Below are positions 41,432-51,559 of a DNA stretch of 64,000 nt, one piece after another (within the stretch, counting starts at the first letter, position 1; every line of letters starts with the position of its first letter). The DNA is from Asparagopsis taxiformis (Eukaryota > Rhodophyta > Florideophyceae > Bonnemaisoniales > Bonnemaisoniaceae). The stretch lies in NCBI GenBank assembly GCA_030407315.1, contig JALQPE010000581.1:37747-101746 (forward strand), in the 5' to 3' direction. Below the pieces are notes generated by a model. The model was not told where the DNA came from. It made no database searches and was given only the letters and a program-made list of their open reading frames with translations. The translations under genes and the position numbers were made by a program.

Positions 41432-43138
41432 TTATTGAATCCTCGGACTTTTGCGGAACATTGGGTATTTCCACGTTTGTTTTGCGGCTATGAGATGCTT
41501 CCCAATTTTCCTGAAGTCTTTGTAGACTATTTTGGGTGGCCATGCATCAATTATGGCCATTTGGTTTTTGTTGTATTGACCTAGCCTGCGGTCAATAAGG
41601 AGGGTCTTGATAGGGATTCTACTGAGCATAATTTTCCAGTGCTTGAATGTATCATGATGATATCTTGTCAGAACCAGTTTTCCTTCTGGTGCGGTTCTTT
41701 CCCGCGTTTGAAAGATATACTTTTGTCGGTCATCAAACCTGATTCTTTTCCATTTTTGTTTGATGATCGAAGCCTTATACCCTCTCTGCATGAGACCCTT
41801 GAAAATTGTCGACATTGCTCGCAGCCATTCGTAGCGACTACTTGTGTTTCGTAGCGCTCTAATTGCTTCTCCAGTGACAATTCCATTTTTCATGGAGCCT
41901 GGATGATTGCTGTTGGCTGGGAGATACAACATTTTGTTCGTAGGCTTGAAAAATACTTTGAGGTCGAACTTGCTCTCCATTTTGTATCTGATCCCTTTGA
42001 ATATTGTGACGTCCAGATAGGTGGCCTCATAGTCACTGATCGTGTAGGTTAATTTCAGATTAGAACAGCTGTTCAATTTTTCCAAGATTCTTGTTGCATC
42101 CACTCTTTCTTTCACAACCAGGAGACCATCATCGATATATCTACTCTGGAAGTAGATGGACGAGTCTTGGAGTATTTCTTGAAACTTGAAATAGAGATAC
42201 AGGTTTGCAAATGGTGGAGCAACCTGGGTTCCAGTAGCAGTCCCCACCATTTGTCTGTATATATTTTCTCCATGTTGAACATAATTGTTGTACATAATTA
42301 ATTGGAGAACTTTTGTCCATATGTAATAGTCGCGTTTCATTATGTCCAAATTTTCTTTCAGCGTGCTGATTGCATCTTTCAGGTCGATGTTCGGGTATAG
42401 TGATACCACATCGTATGTAACCAATACACAACACTTGGGTGCTTGAAAGAGCTCAAGCTGCCTTACAACACTTCTCGAATCTCTTGCTATTTCGGGGAGA
42501 CTTTCAACTTCCTCTTGTAACACTCTGGCCAGCTCCTTACTGAGAGGCGCTAAGGTGTACGAATGTTGAGGAGTAATCGGGCGAGCACCCAGTCTCGACT
42601 TGTGCAGTTTTGGGATGATGTAAAATGGACACGGACTCTTAGCCTCTGTCGCATGTGTAATCCATTTCTTCTTTTTCCAGCCCGGTATTTCTGTCGCAAA
42701 TCGTATCACGTTCTGTAGTCTCTCGACTATCTGTGCATGAGGAAATTTAGGGACTCGCTTAAATGTAGGCTCTCCGATATTTTTCCATACCAGAGACATA
42801 TAGATGTCTCCGCGGACTGGTACAATACCAAGATTCTTGTCCGCGTTCTTTGTCACAACATCCATATTTTTCAAGTCATCAATTCCTTTTCGTATGGTAT
42901 TTTCAAGCTTAGTCTGCCTTTGCTTGGGAATGGTCGCAATGTAGCGTAGACATTCTAGTTTCCACCTTTTCCAATTTTTCCGTTCATCGATGCTTAGTTC
43001 AGAGATGAGACTGGCGTAGGTATGTTCTACCTCGTTGATGAGCAGTGCCAACGATCTCTGTAGATTACCTTGGAACGCGTATTTGTGTCCAAGGCGAAGT
43101 ACCATTTTTGCAGCCGTTGAGAGTTTGTCCAGCTTCAC
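41432..43138 (-). CDS. Penelope-like reverse transcriptase (ORF2), unit 3
   Basis: Intact, 568 codons from GTG, all RT motifs present. Carries the KNQMAII variant that defines units 3-9. Confidence 0.92.
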   Translation of the reverse strand: MKLDKLSTAAKMVLRLGHKYAFQGNLQRSLALLINEVEHTYASLISELSIDERKNWKRWKLECLRYIATIPKQRQTKLENTIRKGIDDLKNMDVVTKNADKNLGIVPVRGDIYMSLVWKNIGEPTFKRVPKFPHAQIVERLQNVIRFATEIPGWKKKKWITHATEAKSPCPFYIIPKLHKSRLGARPITPQHSYTLAPLSKELARVLQEEVESLPEIARDSRSVVRQLELFQAPKCCVLVTYDVVSLYPNIDLKDAISTLKENLDIMKRDYYIWTKVLQLIMYNNYVQHGENIYRQMVGTATGTQVAPPFANLYLYFKFQEILQDSSIYFQSRYIDDGLLVVKERVDATRILEKLNSCSNLKLTYTISDYEATYLDVTIFKGIRYKMESKFDLKVFFKPTNKMLYLPANSNHPGSMKNGIVTGEAIRALRNTSSRYEWLRAMSTIFKGLMQRGYKASIIKQKWKRIRFDDRQKYIFQTRERTAPEGKLVLTRYHHDTFKHWKIMLSRIPIKTLLIDRRLGQYNKNQMAIIDAWPPKIVYKDFRKIGKHLIAAKQTWKYPMFRKSPRIQ

Positions 43139-43140
43139 AC

Positions 43141-44064
43141 CTATTGGCGCGTTGTACGCTGTGAGCGGTTGGGTGGTTTTTTTCTTCCTCGCTCGGACTC
43201 TTGCGGTTTTTTCTGTGGTTTCTTCTTCTGGTATGGTTTTGATGTTTTCCCCTTGACTCCATTTTGTTCCTGCCGTACTGTAAAATTTTTTGTTCGGCCT
43301 CCGCCCTGGTTGGGTTTGGCCTTTCCGTTTTTCTGGGTCTGGGGTACTTGTGAAGTTATCCTTGACTGGAGTGCGGATACGTCTTGCTGCAGTTTTTTGA
43401 CCTGTGGGTCAATTAGTTCTGCATCTATCCTTTGCTGTTCCTGTCGAGCCTTTTTTTCCTCCAATTTTTGGAGTTCTTCTCGTCGTCTGATCAGATCATT
43501 TGTCCTAATCTCATTTTCCAAATGGGATAGAATATGGTCAAGGTTGGCTTCAAGGCTTGCCAATTTTTGTTCGTCGGACGTCATGTTAGGCTGTGGGTGT
43601 AAATTCTCTGCAGAGAGTTGTGTCAAGATGGATGTAGTTTCGCGCTTCCAATGTTGTCGCTTATTTTCCATCTCCTTCTTGATATCTGCAAGCTCTCCCT
43701 TGCGTGCAGTGAGTATCCCATTGATAACTGTATTTTGAAACACCTTTGCAGCTTCATCTATCACTTTGTCGATAGTTTGCTGTCTATTTCCTTTCACCAT
43801 TACTCGGACGTTTAGGTGCAAGCTTTTTGGTGCGGTATTTTTTTCCAGGTGTTCTTGTAGCGTGAGGATAGCATTTTCTTTAGCGCATAATGCCTTTAGG
43901 AGCTTACTTATTTCCCTTGTTGTGTTGGTTGTAAGCTTTTCTGCCCATGGCGGAATTTTTTGTAATATTCCTGGCATGGTGGGAGTCTCGTTTCCTAAGG
44001 GTACTCCCAGTGCTTCTCCTAATTTCCTTCTTCTCGCGCTTCGTTCGTTCGTTTCAAGCGGCAT
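43141..44064 (-). CDS. element ORF1, unit 3
   Basis: Intact 307-codon coiled-coil/basic ORF1, the same protein as in unit 2. Confidence 0.8.
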   Translation of the reverse strand: MPLETNERSARRRKLGEALGVPLGNETPTMPGILQKIPPWAEKLTTNTTREISKLLKALCAKENAILTLQEHLEKNTAPKSLHLNVRVMVKGNRQQTIDKVIDEAAKVFQNTVINGILTARKGELADIKKEMENKRQHWKRETTSILTQLSAENLHPQPNMTSDEQKLASLEANLDHILSHLENEIRTNDLIRRREELQKLEEKKARQEQQRIDAELIDPQVKKLQQDVSALQSRITSQVPQTQKNGKAKPNQGGGRTKNFTVRQEQNGVKGKTSKPYQKKKPQKKPQESERGRKKPPNRSQRTTRQ

Positions 44065-44807
44065 CTGGCTTCTTCCGTTTAGGATTCTTTTGTTGGGGAT
44101 TAGGGCAAGATCGGTCTTTGTTTGCTGTGCAGCACTTGAATTAACAGCTGGAGTGTAGAGCTCTCAGCCGAACTGTCGGGGTGACCTGGCTGAAATTTTT
44201 TCTCAGCTTTGGGGTCGACTTTTTCCGGGTTCAGGGAGCGGAAGCTGCTCGGGTTCGGGGCCAGAGGTAGTCCGGGATAGGGGCTTCACTGTTCCTGGGG
44301 ACTATAAATTTTTCCAGCGTCCGGGATAGGGGCTTCTCAGGTTCCCTGGGAACTATTCAATTTTCCAGTGTTCGGGTAGGGGCTTTCCCGTTGTCCTGGG
44401 AGTATATTCAGTTCCTGGTATCCGGGGTCGGGGGCGATATCCTGCTTGATACCTCGGCAAAAAAATTTCGCTCGGTAGGGTACCGTAAAATGAATGCTGG
44501 GGATGATCGTCTTACTTGAGTGAGGGCTTGGGATCGTTCGCAGTTGCCAGTGTACTGAGAGAACGTTTCGACACCTTTAATGTGTCTTCATCAGCTCCTG
44601 ACTAGAAACTATTCTACGATCCTGGCTGATCACCTCACTACTTATAGTGCCTGGTGTGTGCACCAAGCTATGAAATTGCTCTTCTGCTCTGTAAATTCTT
44701 GCAGCGGCGGCGGCGGAATCTAGGGCTTGAACAATTTCAGAAATTAGTGGTTTTTTGTCCATTCCTGGAATATTTTGGCCGGTTCAACGGTCCTGCAGGT
44801 GAACTGC

Positions 44808-46514
44808 TTATTGAATCCTCGGACTTTTGCGGAACATTGGGTATTTCCACGTTTGTTTTGCGGCTATGAGATGCTTCCCAATTTTCCTGAAGTCTTTGTA
44901 GACTATTTTGGGTGGCCATGCATCAATTATGGCCATTTGGTTTTTGTTGTATTGACCTAGCCTGCGGTCAATAAGGAGGGTCTTGATAGGGATTCTACTG
45001 AGCATAATTTTCCAGTGCTTGAATGTATCATGATGATATCTTGTCAGAACCAGTTTTCCTTCTGGTGCGGTTCTTTCCCGCGTTTGAAAGATATACTTTT
45101 GTCGGTCATCAAACCTGATTCTTTTCCATTTTTGTTTGATGATCGAAGCCTTATACCCTCTCTGCATGAGACCCTTGAAAATTGTCGACATTGCTCGCAG
45201 CCATTCGTAGCGACTACTTGTGTTTCGTAGCGCTCTAATTGCTTCTCCAGTGACAATTCCATTTTTCATGGAGCCTGGATGATTGCTGTTGGCTGGGAGA
45301 TACAACATTTTGTTCGTAGGCTTGAAAAATACTTTGAGGTCGAACTTGCTCTCCATTTTGTATCTGATCCCTTTGAATATTGTGACGTCCAGATAGGTGG
45401 CCTCATAGTCACTGATCGTGTAGGTTAATTTCAGATTAGAACAGCTGTTCAATTTTTCCAAGATTCTTGTTGCATCCACTCTTTCTTTCACAACCAGGAG
45501 ACCATCATCGATATATCTACTCTGGAAGTAGATGGACGAGTCTTGGAGTATTTCTTGAAACTTGAAATAGAGATACAGGTTTGCAAATGGTGGAGCAACC
45601 TGGGTTCCAGTAGCAGTCCCCACCATTTGTCTGTATATATTTTCTCCATGTTGAACATAATTGTTGTACATAATTAATTGGAGAACTTTTGTCCATATGT
45701 AATAGTCGCGTTTCATTATGTCCAAATTTTCTTTCAGCGTGCTGATTGCATCTTTCAGGTCGATGTTCGGGTATAGTGATACCACATCGTATGTAACCAA
45801 TACACAACACTTGGGTGCTTGAAAGAGCTCAAGCTGCCTTACAACACTTCTCGAATCTCTTGCTATTTCGGGGAGACTTTCAACTTCCTCTTGTAACACT
45901 CTGGCCAGCTCCTTACTGAGAGGCGCTAAGGTGTACGAATGTTGAGGAGTAATCGGGCGAGCACCCAGTCTCGACTTGTGCAGTTTTGGGATGATGTAAA
46001 ATGGACACGGACTCTTAGCCTCTGTCGCATGTGTAATCCATTTCTTCTTTTTCCAGCCCGGTATTTCTGTCGCAAATCGTATCACGTTCTGTAGTCTCTC
46101 GACTATCTGTGCATGAGGAAATTTAGGGACTCGCTTAAATGTAGGCTCTCCGATATTTTTCCATACCAGAGACATATAGATGTCTCCGCGGACTGGTACA
46201 ATACCAAGATTCTTGTCCGCGTTCTTTGTCACAACATCCATATTTTTCAAGTCATCAATTCCTTTTCGTATGGTATTTTCAAGCTTAGTCTGCCTTTGCT
46301 TGGGAATGGTCGCAATGTAGCGTAGACATTCTAGTTTCCACCTTTTCCAATTTTTCCGTTCATCGATGCTTAGTTCAGAGATGAGACTGGCGTAGGTATG
46401 TTCTACCTCGTTGATGAGCAGTGCCAACGATCTCTGTAGATTACCTTGGAACGCGTATTTGTGTCCAAGGCGAAGTACCATTTTTGCAGCCGTTGAGAGT
46501 TTGTCCAGCTTCAC
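44808..46514 (-). CDS. Penelope-like reverse transcriptase (ORF2), unit 4
   Basis: Intact; the protein is identical to that of unit 3. Confidence 0.92.
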   Translation of the reverse strand: MKLDKLSTAAKMVLRLGHKYAFQGNLQRSLALLINEVEHTYASLISELSIDERKNWKRWKLECLRYIATIPKQRQTKLENTIRKGIDDLKNMDVVTKNADKNLGIVPVRGDIYMSLVWKNIGEPTFKRVPKFPHAQIVERLQNVIRFATEIPGWKKKKWITHATEAKSPCPFYIIPKLHKSRLGARPITPQHSYTLAPLSKELARVLQEEVESLPEIARDSRSVVRQLELFQAPKCCVLVTYDVVSLYPNIDLKDAISTLKENLDIMKRDYYIWTKVLQLIMYNNYVQHGENIYRQMVGTATGTQVAPPFANLYLYFKFQEILQDSSIYFQSRYIDDGLLVVKERVDATRILEKLNSCSNLKLTYTISDYEATYLDVTIFKGIRYKMESKFDLKVFFKPTNKMLYLPANSNHPGSMKNGIVTGEAIRALRNTSSRYEWLRAMSTIFKGLMQRGYKASIIKQKWKRIRFDDRQKYIFQTRERTAPEGKLVLTRYHHDTFKHWKIMLSRIPIKTLLIDRRLGQYNKNQMAIIDAWPPKIVYKDFRKIGKHLIAAKQTWKYPMFRKSPRIQ

Positions 46515-46516
46515 AC

Positions 46517-47440
46517 CTATTGGCGCGTTGTACGCTGTGAGCGGTTGGGTGGTTTTTTTCTTCCTCGCTCGGACTCTTGCGGTTTTTTCTGTGGTTTCTT
46601 CTTCTGGTATGGTTTTGATGTTTTCCCCTTGACTCCATTTTGTTCCTGCCGTACTGTAAAATTTTTTGTTCGGCCTCCGCCCTGGTTGGGTTTGGCCTTT
46701 CCGTTTTTCTGGGTCTGGGGTACTTGTGAAGTTATCCTTGACTGGAGTGCGGATACGTCTTGCTGCAGTTTTTTGACCTGTGGGTCAATTAGTTCTGCAT
46801 CTATCCTTTGCTGTTCCTGTCGAGCCTTTTTTTCCTCCAATTTTTGGAGTTCTTCTCGTCGTCTGATCAGATCATTTGTCCTAATCTCATTTTCCAAATG
46901 GGATAGAATATGGTCAAGGTTGGCTTCAAGGCTTGCCAATTTTTGTTCGTCGGACGTCATGTTAGGCTGTGGGTGTAAATTCTCTGCAGAGAGTTGTGTC
47001 AAGATGGATGTAGTTTCGCGCTTCCAATGTTGTCGCTTATTTTCCATCTCCTTCTTGATATCTGCAAGCTCTCCCTTGCGTGCAGTGAGTATCCCATTGA
47101 TAACTGTATTTTGAAACACCTTTGCAGCTTCATCTATCACTTTGTCGATAGTTTGCTGTCTATTTCCTTTCACCATTACTCGGACGTTTAGGTGCAAGCT
47201 TTTTGGTGCGGTATTTTTTTCCAGGTGTTCTTGTAGCGTGAGGATAGCATTTTCTTTAGCGCATAATGCCTTTAGGAGCTTACTTATTTCCCTTGTTGTG
47301 TTGGTTGTAAGCTTTTCTGCCCATGGCGGAATTTTTTGTAATATTCCTGGCATGGTGGGAGTCTCGTTTCCTAAGGGTACTCCCAGTGCTTCTCCTAATT
47401 TCCTTCTTCTCGCGCTTCGTTCGTTCGTTTCAAGCGGCAT
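46517..47440 (-). CDS. element ORF1, unit 4
   Basis: Intact; the protein is identical to that of unit 3. Confidence 0.8.
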   Translation of the reverse strand: MPLETNERSARRRKLGEALGVPLGNETPTMPGILQKIPPWAEKLTTNTTREISKLLKALCAKENAILTLQEHLEKNTAPKSLHLNVRVMVKGNRQQTIDKVIDEAAKVFQNTVINGILTARKGELADIKKEMENKRQHWKRETTSILTQLSAENLHPQPNMTSDEQKLASLEANLDHILSHLENEIRTNDLIRRREELQKLEEKKARQEQQRIDAELIDPQVKKLQQDVSALQSRITSQVPQTQKNGKAKPNQGGGRTKNFTVRQEQNGVKGKTSKPYQKKKPQKKPQESERGRKKPPNRSQRTTRQ

Positions 47441-48183
47441 CTGGCTTCTTCCGTTTAGGATTCTTTTGTTGGGGATTAGGGCAAGATCGGTCTTTGTTTG
47501 CTGTGCAGCACTTGAATTAACAGCTGGAGTGTAGAGCTCTCAGCCGAACTGTCGGGGTGACCTGGCTGAAATTTTTTCTCAGCTTTGGGGTCGACTTTTT
47601 CCGGGTTCAGGGAGCGGAAGCTGCTCGGGTTCGGGGCCAGAGGTAGTCCGGGATAGGGGCTTCACTGTTCCTGGGGACTATAAATTTTTCCAGCGTCCGG
47701 GATAGGGGCTTCTCAGGTTCCCTGGGAACTATTCAATTTTCCAGTGTTCGGGTAGGGGCTTTCCCGTTGTCCTGGGAGTATATTCAGTTCCTGGTATCCG
47801 GGGTCGGGGGCGATATCCTGCTTGATACCTCGGCAAAAAAATTTCGCTCGGTAGGGTACCGTAAAATGAATGCTGGGGATGATCGTCTTACTTGAGTGAG
47901 GGCTTGGGATCGTTCGCAGTTGCCAGTGTACTGAGAGAACGTTTCGACACCTTTAATGTGTCTTCATCAGCTCCTGACTAGAAACTATTCTACGATCCTG
48001 GCTGATCACCTCACTACTTATAGTGCCTGGTGTGTGCACCAAGCTATGAAATTGCTCTTCTGCTCTGTAAATTCTTGCAGCGGCGGCGGCGGAATCTAGG
48101 GCTTGAACAATTTCAGAAATTAGTGGTTTTTTGTCCATTCCTGGAATATTTTGGCCGGTTCAACGGTCCTGCAGGTGAACTGC

Positions 48184-49890
48184 TTATTGAATCCTCGGAC
48201 TTTTGCGGAACATTGGGTATTTCCACGTTTGTTTTGCGGCTATGAGATGCTTCCCAATTTTCCTGAAGTCTTTGTAGACTATTTTGGGTGGCCATGCATC
48301 AATTATGGCCATTTGGTTTTTGTTGTATTGACCTAGCCTGCGGTCAATAAGGAGGGTCTTGATAGGGATTCTACTGAGCATAATTTTCCAGTGCTTGAAT
48401 GTATCATGATGATATCTTGTCAGAACCAGTTTTCCTTCTGGTGCGGTTCTTTCCCGCGTTTGAAAGATATACTTTTGTCGGTCATCAAACCTGATTCTTT
48501 TCCATTTTTGTTTGATGATCGAAGCCTTATACCCTCTCTGCATGAGACCCTTGAAAATTGTCGACATTGCTCGCAGCCATTCGTAGCGACTACTTGTGTT
48601 TCGTAGCGCTCTAATTGCTTCTCCAGTGACAATTCCATTTTTCATGGAGCCTGGATGATTGCTGTTGGCTGGGAGATACAACATTTTGTTCGTAGGCTTG
48701 AAAAATACTTTGAGGTCGAACTTGCTCTCCATTTTGTATCTGATCCCTTTGAATATTGTGACGTCCAGATAGGTGGCCTCATAGTCACTGATCGTGTAGG
48801 TTAATTTCAGATTAGAACAGCTGTTCAATTTTTCCAAGATTCTTGTTGCATCCACTCTTTCTTTCACAACCAGGAGACCATCATCGATATATCTACTCTG
48901 GAAGTAGATGGACGAGTCTTGGAGTATTTCTTGAAACTTGAAATAGAGATACAGGTTTGCAAATGGTGGAGCAACCTGGGTTCCAGTAGCAGTCCCCACC
49001 ATTTGTCTGTATATATTTTCTCCATGTTGAACATAATTGTTGTACATAATTAATTGGAGAACTTTTGTCCATATGTAATAGTCGCGTTTCATTATGTCCA
49101 AATTTTCTTTCAGCGTGCTGATTGCATCTTTCAGGTCGATGTTCGGGTATAGTGATACCACATCGTATGTAACCAATACACAACACTTGGGTGCTTGAAA
49201 GAGCTCAAGCTGCCTTACAACACTTCTCGAATCTCTTGCTATTTCGGGGAGACTTTCAACTTCCTCTTGTAACACTCTGGCCAGCTCCTTACTGAGAGGC
49301 GCTAAGGTGTACGAATGTTGAGGAGTAATCGGGCGAGCACCCAGTCTCGACTTGTGCAGTTTTGGGATGATGTAAAATGGACACGGACTCTTAGCCTCTG
49401 TCGCATGTGTAATCCATTTCTTCTTTTTCCAGCCCGGTATTTCTGTCGCAAATCGTATCACGTTCTGTAGTCTCTCGACTATCTGTGCATGAGGAAATTT
49501 AGGGACTCGCTTAAATGTAGGCTCTCCGATATTTTTCCATACCAGAGACATATAGATGTCTCCGCGGACTGGTACAATACCAAGATTCTTGTCCGCGTTC
49601 TTTGTCACAACATCCATATTTTTCAAGTCATCAATTCCTTTTCGTATGGTATTTTCAAGCTTAGTCTGCCTTTGCTTGGGAATGGTCGCAATGTAGCGTA
49701 GACATTCTAGTTTCCACCTTTTCCAATTTTTCCGTTCATCGATGCTTAGTTCAGAGATGAGACTGGCGTAGGTATGTTCTACCTCGTTGATGAGCAGTGC
49801 CAACGATCTCTGTAGATTACCTTGGAACGCGTATTTGTGTCCAAGGCGAAGTACCATTTTTGCAGCCGTTGAGAGTTTGTCCAGCTTCAC
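48184..49890 (-). CDS. Penelope-like reverse transcriptase (ORF2), unit 5
   Basis: Intact; the protein is identical to that of unit 3. Confidence 0.92.
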   Translation of the reverse strand: MKLDKLSTAAKMVLRLGHKYAFQGNLQRSLALLINEVEHTYASLISELSIDERKNWKRWKLECLRYIATIPKQRQTKLENTIRKGIDDLKNMDVVTKNADKNLGIVPVRGDIYMSLVWKNIGEPTFKRVPKFPHAQIVERLQNVIRFATEIPGWKKKKWITHATEAKSPCPFYIIPKLHKSRLGARPITPQHSYTLAPLSKELARVLQEEVESLPEIARDSRSVVRQLELFQAPKCCVLVTYDVVSLYPNIDLKDAISTLKENLDIMKRDYYIWTKVLQLIMYNNYVQHGENIYRQMVGTATGTQVAPPFANLYLYFKFQEILQDSSIYFQSRYIDDGLLVVKERVDATRILEKLNSCSNLKLTYTISDYEATYLDVTIFKGIRYKMESKFDLKVFFKPTNKMLYLPANSNHPGSMKNGIVTGEAIRALRNTSSRYEWLRAMSTIFKGLMQRGYKASIIKQKWKRIRFDDRQKYIFQTRERTAPEGKLVLTRYHHDTFKHWKIMLSRIPIKTLLIDRRLGQYNKNQMAIIDAWPPKIVYKDFRKIGKHLIAAKQTWKYPMFRKSPRIQ

Positions 49891-49892
49891 AC

Positions 49893-50816
49893 CTATTGGC
49901 GCGTTGTACGCTGTGAGCGGTTGGGTGGTTTTTTTCTTCCTCGCTCGGACTCTTGCGGTTTTTTCTGTGGTTTCTTCTTCTGGTATGGTTTTGATGTTTT
50001 CCCCTTGACTCCATTTTGTTCCTGCCGTACTGTAAAATTTTTTGTTCGGCCTCCGCCCTGGTTGGGTTTGGCCTTTCCGTTTTTCTGGGTCTGGGGTACT
50101 TGTGAAGTTATCCTTGACTGGAGTGCGGATACGTCTTGCTGCAGTTTTTTGACCTGTGGGTCAATTAGTTCTGCATCTATCCTTTGCTGTTCCTGTCGAG
50201 CCTTTTTTTCCTCCAATTTTTGGAGTTCTTCTCGTCGTCTGATCAGATCATTTGTCCTAATCTCATTTTCCAAATGGGATAGAATATGGTCAAGGTTGGC
50301 TTCAAGGCTTGCCAATTTTTGTTCGTCGGACGTCATGTTAGGCTGTGGGTGTAAATTCTCTGCAGAGAGTTGTGTCAAGATGGATGTAGTTTCGCGCTTC
50401 CAATGTTGTCGCTTATTTTCCATCTCCTTCTTGATATCTGCAAGCTCTCCCTTGCGTGCAGTGAGTATCCCATTGATAACTGTATTTTGAAACACCTTTG
50501 CAGCTTCATCTATCACTTTGTCGATAGTTTGCTGTCTATTTCCTTTCACCATTACTCGGACGTTTAGGTGCAAGCTTTTTGGTGCGGTATTTTTTTCCAG
50601 GTGTTCTTGTAGCGTGAGGATAGCATTTTCTTTAGCGCATAATGCCTTTAGGAGCTTACTTATTTCCCTTGTTGTGTTGGTTGTAAGCTTTTCTGCCCAT
50701 GGCGGAATTTTTTGTAATATTCCTGGCATGGTGGGAGTCTCGTTTCCTAAGGGTACTCCCAGTGCTTCTCCTAATTTCCTTCTTCTCGCGCTTCGTTCGT
50801 TCGTTTCAAGCGGCAT
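49893..50816 (-). CDS. element ORF1, unit 5
   Basis: Intact; the protein is identical to that of unit 3. Confidence 0.8.
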   Translation of the reverse strand: MPLETNERSARRRKLGEALGVPLGNETPTMPGILQKIPPWAEKLTTNTTREISKLLKALCAKENAILTLQEHLEKNTAPKSLHLNVRVMVKGNRQQTIDKVIDEAAKVFQNTVINGILTARKGELADIKKEMENKRQHWKRETTSILTQLSAENLHPQPNMTSDEQKLASLEANLDHILSHLENEIRTNDLIRRREELQKLEEKKARQEQQRIDAELIDPQVKKLQQDVSALQSRITSQVPQTQKNGKAKPNQGGGRTKNFTVRQEQNGVKGKTSKPYQKKKPQKKPQESERGRKKPPNRSQRTTRQ

Positions 50817-51559
50817 CTGGCTTCTTCCGTTTAGGATTCTTTTGTTGGGGATTAGGGCAAGATCGGTCTTTGTTTGCTGTGCAGCACTTGAATTAACAGC
50901 TGGAGTGTAGAGCTCTCAGCCGAACTGTCGGGGTGACCTGGCTGAAATTTTTTCTCAGCTTTGGGGTCGACTTTTTCCGGGTTCAGGGAGCGGAAGCTGC
51001 TCGGGTTCGGGGCCAGAGGTAGTCCGGGATAGGGGCTTCACTGTTCCTGGGGACTATAAATTTTTCCAGCGTCCGGGATAGGGGCTTCTCAGGTTCCCTG
51101 GGAACTATTCAATTTTCCAGTGTTCGGGTAGGGGCTTTCCCGTTGTCCTGGGAGTATATTCAGTTCCTGGTATCCGGGGTCGGGGGCGATATCCTGCTTG
51201 ATACCTCGGCAAAAAAATTTCGCTCGGTAGGGTACCGTAAAATGAATGCTGGGGATGATCGTCTTACTTGAGTGAGGGCTTGGGATCGTTCGCAGTTGCC
51301 AGTGTACTGAGAGAACGTTTCGACACCTTTAATGTGTCTTCATCAGCTCCTGACTAGAAACTATTCTACGATCCTGGCTGATCACCTCACTACTTATAGT
51401 GCCTGGTGTGTGCACCAAGCTATGAAATTGCTCTTCTGCTCTGTAAATTCTTGCAGCGGCGGCGGCGGAATCTAGGGCTTGAACAATTTCAGAAATTAGT
51501 GGTTTTTTGTCCATTCCTGGAATATTTTGGCCGGTTCAACGGTCCTGCAGGTGAACTGC

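Larger units (their letters stand above)
40730..44105 (-). mobile_element. Penelope-like element, unit 3 (3376 bp)
   Basis: The first of the homogeneous class (units 3-7). It differs from unit 2 by three substitutions I could find in the RT 3' end: TTCTCGG to TCCTCGG near 41440, and two near 41559-41564 that change KKQKAII to KNQMAII. Confidence 0.92.
44106..47481 (-). mobile_element. Penelope-like element, unit 4 (3376 bp)
   Basis: Intact copy; I found no difference from unit 3. Confidence 0.92.
47482..50857 (-). mobile_element. Penelope-like element, unit 5 (3376 bp)
   Basis: Intact copy; I found no difference from unit 3. Confidence 0.92.
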